A stretch of 64,000 bases of DNA from Echinometra lucunter (Eukaryota; Echinodermata; Echinoidea; Camarodonta; Echinometridae): positions 5,636,602 to 5,700,601 of the forward strand of contig CM057158.1 of NCBI GenBank assembly GCA_029962745.1, read 5' to 3'. Positions 24,560 to 34,321 of this stretch are shown piece after piece. The notes beneath the pieces are model-generated. The model saw only the letters and a program-made list of their open reading frames with translations. It ran no database searches and was not told the DNA's origin. Position 1 is the first letter of the stretch. Every line of letters begins with the position of its first letter. The translations under genes were made by a program, and so were the position numbers.

Positions 24560-27300
24560 GGCCCTATAAAATTTAGGTAAGAAGGCCGTTCATATCCCAT
24601 CCGCCCCTAGTCTTGGAAGGATGTTTGATTATTTATTATTTAATGCAAAAAAAAAAAAAGAGAGATGCTCCTCTGAATGCTTGATTGTTGTTGGGGTTTT
24701 TTCTTTTTTGCTCACACTGTACAGTCCATTTCCATGGACTGTGAAGTTTGGAAGAGGACGTGTTTTCATCCGGGGGCCGCCTTGTGTTGTGCACCTAATA
24801 TTCCTCCCACGAACGTTTATTGCGATGAGGCGTTAAAATCTGAAAATGTCACACGATTGCATCTTTAATTGGCGAAAAGTAGACTTTATGCGAGATTGAT
24901 GAGTTCAGCTAGACTGTCTTTTTCTGTTTCCGTTTCAAAGTATATAGTGGACTCATATGAAGAAAATGTTAACTTTAGTCTCCAGCGGTGTATGCAGACC
25001 TTGGGGGGGGGGGCATCTTAGATTAAGTTGCTCTATCATGTCTATGGCGAGGAAACCACTTTCCAAAATCCAATGTTAAAGAAGAAATGTATTACGTGCG
25101 CTTCTAGGAGTAAGCATACACCTACTGAATCACAGATGATTAACTAAAATTCTCACTATAATTTTCCCTTGCCAGAATCTGTCAGGACCAGAAAACCGCC
25201 CTGTACGATCTTGCTCTTCCTCTAGATACGCTATGATAAACTCTGATTAATCCGAATTCATAATGGAGAGAATCATTAACCTACATGGGCGGATTGGTCA
25301 TGCCAGTTTTAGGAGACAGCCCCCCCCCCCTCCCCACGGGCCACCTAGTATTTGGCTTGGGGGCTGGTCAAATTTGTTGGATGAAGACTGGTTGCATAGG
25401 TTATATGAAGGGTCGTTCGTATCGAAAGTCCCCAAGCGCATTGCCGTCCCAGTCTGTTCCTGATTGTGAAATCGGGGATAGTGCTTATACATATAGTGCA
25501 CACGAATCACGCTTTAGGCAATGAAAATCAAATCCCTTTAATGGACGTGCGGTAAAGGTGTTTGAATAGTTCGTTTGCCTGACTGCTTTATGGTAATCAT
25601 GCTTAATTTCTGGAGAACAAAATATTTCAAGAAAAGGGGGAAGGAAAAATTATAAAATAAATGGCAATATAAGATGCTTTAGATGTATTATCTATATCGC
25701 TGAAGATCTGAACTTTTAAAAGTACCAGTTCATTTGATTTTAGCCTGCTCTTTGTTTTTCCCCAAAGCGTTTTAGTGAATGATTTTTAAAGCATTACTTC
25801 ATCTCATTTCGTTGACTCGATAAGCAAGCGCATGATTATTTTAATTTCTCAGTGCTTATCCCTAGCACCCAATGTCAAGCAAAGTAACTATAATTTCATC
25901 TTTATTCAGCACTGCCTGCGAAAAATGCGAAATGCACATTTCCGTACTCATCTTCAATCTATTTCTTTATGCAAAATTATATACGAATGTTTCCTCTCAT
26001 TGTAAGATTCTTATTTTGAAGTATCTAGCAATTGCTGGGGTAATAATAATTTCCAGGGCCCTCAGGAAGAGAAGCACTGGAGCTGATGAAGCTTCCCTGG
26101 GTAAACAAAAATTATTATTATTATTATCTCATTGCCACGGTCGTAAACTAAGCATTTATTTTAAAATATTTTTTGTAGATGGGCGACGGTGCATTTTTCG
26201 AAATTGAATGAACGCCACCAAGTTGCAGTATATTATTTGCCTTGCTTCGTTTCCGTTCTCCATTTAATATATCAGAGCTCATACTGCCAGTATTATTCAT
26301 ATACATGAAGAAGAAAAGCCATGATTTGTTTTAATCCATCTAATGCATATATTATTCAAAGTCTCCTTGAAAATTGCTAGCAATGTCTTCTTCACCATTT
26401 TCTTACTGGTTGGTGTTATTCCTTTTAAAACTACACCAGCAACTTACGTACAACGCCTCATTTAAGATACGTTTTAATAGTTCCTTTTATAGTGCCACTG
26501 AAGCCATTATCTCAGCAAGCAATCAATCAAATAGCATACACGTTATTATTTATTTTTTATTGTGGCGACAATCAAGAAAGCCAAGAAAATTGACATTTGA
26601 AAGAAAAAAAAAGTGAAGCACGTTAAAGTGCAATGAGATTGGAATCACTCTCACGCGTGAAAGGCACATTAATTTGAAAGCTAGATTATTGGGGGAAAAG
26701 AGAATTTTTTTAGACTTAAACATTAGGAACTGTTTGACAGAATTTAGTTTCTGTATGACTGCCTCACAGAGACGCCCATTAAAAGCCACACTTCGCAACA
26801 AAAACTCTTTGAAATGAGTTTGAATGCGTGCCTATTATATTTGAAATATTTAAGTTATATATTTCATTCCAAAAGAGTATATTGAACAAAGAAAAAATAA
26901 GTGAAACATGATATCACGTCGAAATATAAGAATAGAAACTAAACATGCTAAATGAAGATATTTTCAAATAAGGAAATTGAACATAAAGTTCATGGAACAG
27001 ACATGACTGTATTTGGAAGGAAAATAATAATATGCTATAGAAATTCCTTCTTTTTAAAAAAAATTTACTATACAATATCGGTTTGCCCAAGATGTAGCAT
27101 TAGCGATTAGCATGATGAAACGTCTTTATTCCGCTTGAGTGTGGGAGTGCTTGAGGAAATCTTTTTAATCTCATTTTTGTATATGAGTAGGTGGATTTAT
27201 TGAATTGCAAAGTACACTAAACCCTGCCGGTTTTCACATCTTAAGCCATGTAAACTGTGTCCATATGTAAACAGGCCTAGCATCTTGATAAATCAAATCA
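24560..27300. other. intergenic DNA with no supported gene
   Basis: AT-rich, with short G runs at 25004 and 25321 and an ATT triplet run near 26114. Frames up to 111 codons exist (25872-26207) but lack splice context, protein-like composition or any family resemblance. Confidence 0.5.
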
Positions 27301-27317
27301 AATCGAATTATGAAATC

Positions 27318-27410
27318 TATTAATGATATTCTGCATTTATTTAGCGCCTAATACATCTCTCCGAGATGTGTCTATAAGCGTTTTACAGAAATATTATTAC
27401 CCCGGTAATC
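27318..27410 (-). repeat. SINE tail fragment
   Basis: The minus strand reads CCGGGGTAATAATATTTCTG, AAAACGCTTATAGACACATC and TTAGGCGCTAAATAAATGC. This is the same kind of body and tail seen in the intact SINE at 49340 (GGGGTAATAATATCC ... GCGCTATACAAGAAC). Its tRNA-like head may be the one at 28354-28430. Confidence 0.55.
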
Positions 27411-28314
27411 GGATTCAGACTTACATATTGCTCGTTGAAAAAAGATACAATATTGATGGACAATAATCAGACATAAACATAATTCAGAAATAAAATGTTC
27501 AACATGTTCAGTACTATCGGGTAATGCTATACAGGTTTTAAAAAAAATCACTTTTTATTTTTTTTTCAAAAGATAATCTAATCTATATGAATCTTAATTT
27601 GTCATGGGGGAGACATTTGGGTCATAAAGAGCATATTCGGAAAAAAACGCAGAATGCATTCATGTATAATAATCATGTTTCTGCATGATTAACTGATTAA
27701 GCGGACTCAACAAAGAATACTGAACACATTTTGCTTTGGTGTACTGTATCAATCAGTCTCACAGTGTATATACACACAGAGAGACGAAGTAAAATTGTAA
27801 TCTACACGGAGGCGGTGAAATTATTATAGATAATTATAGAATGGATTTTAAATTTAGAATGGTTTTACAACTGATGCAGTGTAGGAAAAAACAGAGAAAT
27901 GGACTTTTAAATTGACTTATTTTGATGGCGACGCCCGTGCAATGACGTGCGCTGCAATTTCTTAAAATGATCGTTAATGTAAAAAGACTTTGAGTTACTC
28001 TGCATCGTTAATAAAACCCTAAAAATTAAAACTGACAACAAGACCTTTAGACGTAAACCATGTTCATAACGTAATAAAGACCATTTGAAACAAATAAATG
28101 TGAGATTAATGAGGTGAGATTAATCTGATGAGACATGAAAAGAGTTTTACATCATTTTTCATCTCATTTTCAATCCAATAAAAATCACAAACATACATGG
28201 GCACTAATAAAAGTATATAACATTTGGAAAGAAAAATCTTTTTTTTTTATATAAACACACGTGCACAAGTTGGTATCAATATGCCTATAGCATTTTCATT
28301 TTGATGTATACGAT

Positions 28315-28430
28315 AAAGGAGCAATGTAGATAAAATGCCTTGCTCATGGGCATAAGTGCCGTGCCGGAGATCGAACCCTCGATCCTCCTGTCTCCAGTCA
28401 AGCGCCTTAAACCACTGGACCACGGCACCT
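28315..28430 (-). repeat. tRNA-derived SINE head
   Basis: The minus strand starts GGTGCCGTGGTCCAGTGG (A box TGGTCCAGTGG) and has GGGTTCGATCTC as B box 40-50 bases later, with acceptor-like GTGCCG/CGGCAC pairing. Downstream it continues GAGCAAGGCATTTTATCTAC. It is a Pol III promoter of SINE type rather than a real tRNA gene, because the fold is imperfect and SINE sequence follows. Confidence 0.75.
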
Positions 28431-28638
28431 CCACATTATTTTGGAAAGTTTACAGTATAGACAGACATTAAAATGAACATGCTACTTCAAAAAATGACGT
28501 CGAAATAATTGCAAAAACTGATTATGATACCATCATTGTAACCTGTGCCCCCTTTTTAAATCAAAGGATACATTTTGCCCCCTTTTTTTCTATAGACCTG
28601 ATGACCTTTTATTTTTGCTTGTCGGAGAATTTTGGAGA

Positions 28639-28859
28639 CACTGGCGTAGCCAGGAATTTGCAACAGGGGGGGGGGCAAGGCGAGGGAGCGAAGCGACCGA
28701 GCGGGGGAGGGTGTAGGAGGGGGGTATCCCCCTGCCACAGTAGGGAGATTTTTGAAAATCCGTGCAAGAAAATATCAATTTTTGCACGCTAAAATTCAGT
28801 ATTTGGGGTAATTTATATGAAAAGTCGCATATGCCCCCCCCCCCTTAGCTACGTCAGTG
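28639..28859. mobile_element. 221-bp MITE with GGCGTAGCCAGG terminus and poly(G)
   Basis: CACTGGCGTAGCCAGG at the left and GCTACGTCAGTG at the right form inverted termini. G and C runs and GCGAAGCGACCGAGCGG lie inside. Related fragments with G tracts occur near 24290, 41030, 44140, 61300 and 62250. Confidence 0.65.
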
Positions 28860-30052
28860 TTGGGAGAACAGACTCCGACAGAGATACCGAAAAATTTGTG
28901 ATGACTTTTTTAGTCAGAAAGTTTCTGAGATTTGTGTGCCCCCCCCCCTTAAAAAAAAAAATCATTGATCCGCCCCTGCGACATCTGCCCTATGAACGTA
29001 CTCACATGCATCTCCTCCCATGCACACAACATTGTACATGGAATTAGAAATCTTGCTATATCGTTAAAGTTCTCGGTCAAAATGAGACCCATGCAGTCTT
29101 TAGACACGTTTCAGTGATGAGTGTACTAGAGAAGGTTCAGGAATAATGCTCCATGAAGTTGACGACAGTCCAATTGTGATATCACTGCACTCTTCTTTTT
29201 TTTTATCATTGTTTTCATTTATTCATTAATTTATTTATTTTTGTTACAAAGCCTTCCTTGAGTAACGTTTAGGTAAGTACATGTATGAATATCGTTCCTA
29301 ACCAGACAAACAGAGACGAATGTAACCATGGTAACACCGAACGGTGTTACCGTGTACATGGTGTACGTATCTATCGGGCATGTAAATCATTATTATGATT
29401 TGGTAGATTGCTCGACGAAGAGTTTATTCTCTATCAAGGCAAGTATGGCGATGGTGTCCCTTGGGCATACACGACTTTCCTTAATGATAGCACTATAATT
29501 ACTGCCTATACACAGGATATGAGTTCATAAGAGACGTTAAAATTATGCTCGTCTCCTCCTAGCAATTGCTGCTTGAGTAAAGATTTGACGATATTATCTT
29601 GACGAGGCTCGGACAGGGAGAATAAAAGTTCTTCATTCCCATTATTCTTTTCAGCTGCTTGCTTCCATTCCGTCTTCCCCATGTTCTTCTGTCGTAATAT
29701 ATATTTTTTTCTAGACACATGCATGACCTTCAATCTTCTTCAAATTTCTCCAAACTTCCTTTTTACTTTTTACCTTTTGCTTAAGATTTTAATTCTCGCG
29801 ATAACGCACGTGATTGTATGCACACTCACAGTTCCAGTCTCCACTTCTTATACTTCCATCTCTGTGTTCTCATTTTCCAAATTTAATTGCATTTATTCTC
29901 CTTCTCTAATCCATTATTACAACTTATTTTACTGTATTCCCCTTTCTTTCTTTTTCTTTTTAAAAAATATAATTTGAAATTCTCAATTCATTCACTTTTA
30001 ATCCCCATCTCTAACTACCATACTCTCCAAATTATCTCACTTGTTAGTACTA

Positions 30053-30160
30053 TGCCTAATACGTCGACTAGCATGACTAACTGGATGACACCCGGGGACG
30101 ACACCCACGCTTGCATCCCAAAGGACTATGAAGGGGGAAACCCTGTTTCAGCTGCAGGGG
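30053..30160 (+). CDS. possible first coding exon of an unidentified gene
   Basis: A T/C-rich tract ending ACTTGTTAG could be an acceptor 4 bases before the ATG, and the frame ends cleanly at GGG|GTAAGT, a strong donor in phase 0. The 36 residues start MPNTSTSMTNWMTPGDD and include NTS as a possible N-glycosylation site. Composition is protein-like and GC-richer than its surroundings. I found no following exon, so this is a candidate only. Confidence 0.3.
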
Positions 30161-31684
30161 TAAGTTGATTCGGCCCCTGGTTTATATTCGGCTTGGATTA
30201 GCAACCCAAGTATAACCTTTGTCTTATGTTATGACCATGCTCTTTTCACTTGGCATGCACTAAGAGGGGCAAAGTTGGAATGCCAGAATATAGAAATTCT
30301 TTCAAATGGACGATAGTGTGTTGTGTATAATAATGGCTTCACACCATCAGCAAAGTAAATCTGCTCGAGTTCCTGAGGAAAGTGATTTTCTTGATTTTTG
30401 TTAACGACATGGCGTTGTCTAGTGCTTGACTTCCCAATTTCTCACATTTTGAAGAGGAATCTATGGGTTAAACATAGTTAAAGAACGAAATGATAGGACT
30501 CTCTGTCAAGAAAATCTCCAAGATGATTACGAAAACGCAACTGGAGAGGTAGAACAGGAAGTGTATTACAATGAGAATGTTCTTTTTCTTTACACTCAAC
30601 ATGAGAAACAGAGAAAGTCAATCGCCTCTTTTTTTTTTTTTTCATGTTTTCAAATAAAAGTATAGGACTTGCTAAATCGTAATACGACGATAAAGTAAAC
30701 ATCATTTTGATGTATAGCCGGCAGCCATCGTTTCATCTTACATATTTTTTAGTATCTCCATCAAGGTTAATCTGATGATAGTCTTCCCCAGATATTCTCG
30801 TTGATGCCCTATTTAGACACATAAGCACATTAATGAGAGGCTACGAGGATTCATGATGTCTTTATGCCATTAGGGAGCAGGTGCAAGCTTTGAAATTGGC
30901 CGTGATGTCGTCTTGCACAAAATAAATTTCCTCCAGGCATTTCCACGAGGTGCATAGCTTGATCCACAAAATAAAAAACGGATTACTTTGTGGGTTTACG
31001 TTGAGAAGCAGAATAAATAAACCAAAGGTAACATTCAAAAAGATGCTTCTTTTTCTTTCATGTCTTTACCTGTGAGATTCTGTAAATGTCAAGTGACGGC
31101 GGAGGTAAGCTGTGGAAAGCTTGTTGATATTATAAATTGGCGACGCGGTTTTCTCATCCGTTACTCTGGACACCCTTGGTCATGTTGGTGGATTGCTGTA
31201 AACTTGAACTTAGACAGTCATCTCGTTTGTTTTAGGATGTTATTTTTCGCTCTCGCTCTCTCTTTCTCTTTCCCTTTTCCCTCTCTGTTTCTTTATCCCT
31301 TTCACCATTTCACCTTTTCCATCTCCCATGTTCACCCCCTTGCCATGTCTGCATCTCTCTCTTGCTTGTATAATAATAGACCTCCACTTTGCACATGCAG
31401 TCTCCTCCCTCTCTCTCTCTCTCTCTCTCTCTCATTCGGTGTGTGTCACTCTAACCTTTCTCCTTCCTGTTCTCTGACTATATCTCCTGGTTATTACTCC
31501 ACATGTCGTATCTATTTCATTAGTACTAATAAAAAAATAATCCACATTTTCATCTCAACTTTAGATCGTTCATCCTTCAACTTACGTGTTATTCAACATC
31601 ATTGCAAAATAGTATATTGGTGTTTCCTATTATTCTTTTTATCAGATTTTCCGAATGTACCGTAATATCATTCATGGACTCATA

Positions 31685-32449
31685 CCACTTTCACACCAAA
31701 CAAATATAACGGAATAAAAGCGTTTTTTGAAAAAAACGCTTTGGTATGAACACTCGGCAAAGCGTCATATTTGAAAACGGAATCAAATATTCCGCAATCT
31801 ACGTGTGAGGTCTATCACTAGGTTTTGAGGTGTTTTGAAAACGGAATATTCCAAATATGACGCTTTATTTTTTGGTATGTACAGAAAAAAAGGAAATAAA
31901 GCGGAATGAAATGTCAAAGGTCAACCAGGTTCCCACCAAAAACCTGGAAAATGCGGGAAACGAGTGAAAGCGCGGGTATCTTCGATCGCAGCGCTAGCGA
32001 GCTGCATGGATCGGCATGGCAGTGCAGCGTACGTTCGACGCTACTAGCTGCATGGACGCGAATCATGTATGAAGAAACAAACGCGTTAGCATTCGTACAT
32101 GAGTTTAAAAATTAAACTATACATACAAATAAAAAAAATAATTATTCAGTAAATTTAAACAAATTGCAATAAGTTAAGTAATAATTATGCATTTTATTCT
32201 GAATAACTGATTTGTTTTGTTACATATATCAAATAAAACAAAAAAATTATACAGCTAGAGATAGCAAAATGCATGGTGGGTAATGACGTATTTCCGCACT
32301 CTCTCACACCGTAATATTACGCTTTCGCTCAAAACGGACTTCATTGGTTCAGTGTGAACAGAAACCAGAAGCGTTTTGGAAGCGTTTTGAAAGTGAAGCG
32401 TCATGAAATATAACGGCATGGATATTCCGTTTCGGCAGTGTGAAAACAG
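31685..32449 (+). mobile_element. ~765-bp MITE, family D copy 1
   Basis: Starts CCACTTTCACACCAAACAAA and ends CGGCAGTGTGAAAACAG. Both ends are imperfect inverted repeats (TTTCACAC) flanked by TA. It carries a 69-codon frame (MKCQRSTRFPPK...) also present in copies 2 and 3; the interior is AT-rich with no transposase. Confidence 0.85.
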
Positions 32450-32550
32450 TATCAGAGAGTTTTGAAGTGAAATAAATGTATTGTAAGTGTGTTTATTAAA
32501 GGTACTATGACACATTTGCAGATAGCACGTATTATTAGAGCAGAATAATA

Positions 32551-33313
32551 CCACTTTCACACCAAACAAATATAACGGAATAAAAGCGTTTTTTGAAAAA
32601 AACGCTTTGGTATGAACACTCGGCAAAGCGTCATATTTGAAAACGGAATCAAATATTCCGCAATCTACGTGTGAGGTCTATCACTAGGTTTTGAGGTGTT
32701 TTGAAAACGGAATATTCCAAATATGATGCTTTATTTTTTGGTATGTACAGAAAAAAGGAAATAAAGCGGAATGAAATGTCAAAGGTCAACCAGGTTCCCA
32801 CCAAAACCCCGGAAAATGCGGGAAACGAGTGAAAGCGCGGGTATCTTCGATCGCAGCGCTAGCGAGCTGCATGGATTGGCATGGCAGTGCAGCGTACGTT
32901 CGACGCTACTAGCTGCATGGACGCGAATCATGTATGAAGAAACAAACGTGTTAGCATTCGTACATGAGTTTAAAAATTAAAGTATACATACAAATAAAAA
33001 AATAATTATTCAGTAAATTTAAACAAATTGCAATAAGTTAAGTAATAATTATACATTTTATTCTGAATAACTGATTTGTTTTGTTACATATATCAAATAA
33101 AACCAAAAAAATTATACAGCTAGAGATACCAAATGCATGGTGGGTAATGACGTATTTCCGCACTCTCTCACACCGTAATATTACGCTTTCGCTAAAAACG
33201 GACTTCATTGGTTCAGTGTGAACAGAAACCAGAAGCGTTTTGGAAGCGTTTTGAAAGTGAAGCGTCATGAAATATAACGGCATGGATATTCCGTTTCGGC
33301 AGTGTGAAAACAG
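32551..33313 (+). mobile_element. MITE family D copy 2, same orientation
   Basis: More than 95 percent similar by eye to copy 1, with differences such as AAACCCCGG for AAACCTGG. Flanked by TA. It lies 101 bases after copy 1, in unrelated spacer DNA. Confidence 0.85.
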
Positions 33314-33326
33314 TATAAAAGTAATA

Positions 33327-34067
33327 CTGTTTTCACACTGCCGAAACGGAATATCCATGCCGTTATATTTCATGACGCTTCACTTTCAAAACGCTTCCAA
33401 AACGCTTCTGGTTTCTGTTCACACTGAACCAGTGAAGTCCGTTTTTAGCGAAAGCGTAATATTACGGTGTGAGAGAGTGCGGAAATACGTCATTACCCAC
33501 CATGCATTTTTTTTGTTTTATTTGATATATGTAACAAAACAAATCAGTTATTCAGAATAAAATGTATAATTATTACTTAACTTATTGCAATTTGTTTAAA
33601 TTTACTGAATAATTATTTTTTTTATTTGTATGTATAATTTAATTTTTAAACTCATGTACGAATGCTAACGCGTTTGTTTCTTCATACATGATTCGCGTCC
33701 ATGCAGCTAGTAGCGTCGAACGTACGCTGTGCCATGCCGATCCATGCAGCTCGCTAGCGCTGCGATCGAAGATACCCGCGCTTTCACTCGTTTCCCGCAT
33801 TTTCCAGGTTTTTGGTGGGAACCTGGTTGACCTTTGACATTTCATTCCGCTTTATTTCCTTTTTTCTGTACATACCAAAAAATAAAGCGTCATATTTGGA
33901 ATATTCCGTTTTCAAAACACCTCAAAACCTAGTGATAGACCTCACACGTAGATTGCGGAATATTTGATTCCGTTTTCAAATATGACGCTTTGCCGAGTGT
34001 TCATACCAAAGCGTTTTTTTTTCAAAAAACGCTTTTATTCCGTTATATTTGTTTGGTGTGAAAGTGG
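33327..34067 (-). mobile_element. MITE family D copy 3, inverted
   Basis: Reverse complement of copies 1 and 2, starting CTGTTTTCACACTGCC only 13 bases after copy 2 ends and finishing GGTGTGAAAGTGG, with TA on both flanks. It lacks about 20 bases internally. Copies 2 and 3 form a tail-to-tail palindrome of about 1.5 kb. Confidence 0.85.
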
Positions 34068-34220
34068 TATAAGATAATCTGAGCAATAACATACTAATCT
34101 GCCCTTTTACATTTTAAAAAGAAATTGAAAGAGTAATAGATACACCCCTTGTTGATTTAAAAAAAAAATTACCGACTGCTTTTTCATTGGCAGTGGAAGG
34201 CTTCACGGTACACCAAGTAT

Positions 34221-34256
34221 TCTTTCCTGAAGATGAGTGTGGTCCTGAAAAGGACC
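34221..34256 (-). promoter_or_regulatory. histone-type 3' end processing signal (stem-loop plus HDE-like box)
   Basis: The minus strand reads GGTCCTTTTCAGGACC at 34256-34241, a perfect 6-bp stem with a TTTC loop that fits the replication-dependent histone mRNA stem-loop. It is followed by ACAC, 7 bases, and CAGGAAAGA, one base from the sea-urchin downstream box CAAGAAAGA at the classical spacing. No histone coding sequence lies upstream (the next 60 bases lead into a MITE). It may be a remnant of a histone unit or part of a mobile element that captured the signal. Confidence 0.55.
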
Positions 34257-34262
34257 TACCCA

Positions 34263-34301
34263 CTCTCGACGTTTCGGTAAGCATGTTCTTACCGTCCTCA
34301 G
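34263..34301 (-). other. hairpin with hammerhead-like core words
   Basis: The minus strand reads CTGAGGAC, a perfect 6-bp hairpin GGTAAG/CTTACC around AACATG, then CGAAACGTC. CTGANGA and GAAAC are the two core words of a hammerhead ribozyme, as found in Penelope-type retroelements. However, one base is misplaced at the stem II closing pair, and I see no stem I or III. Treat it as a structured RNA candidate adjacent to the histone-type stem-loop. Confidence 0.35.
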
Positions 34302-34321
34302 GATTTCCAATCTTAATTTTA

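Noticed and set aside
28354..28430. Functional tRNA gene
   Set aside because: A and B boxes are present but the cloverleaf is imperfect and the sequence continues as a SINE.
29326..29362. Hairpin CATGGTAACACCG/CGGTGTTACCGTG as a regulatory RNA
   Set aside because: A single short palindrome with no context; likely a small repeat or chance.
31906..33845. A 69-codon frame (MKCQRSTRFPPK...) repeated three times, and longer frames on the other strand
   Set aside because: It lies within three near-identical MITE copies; similarity follows from recent copying and there is no protein-family resemblance.
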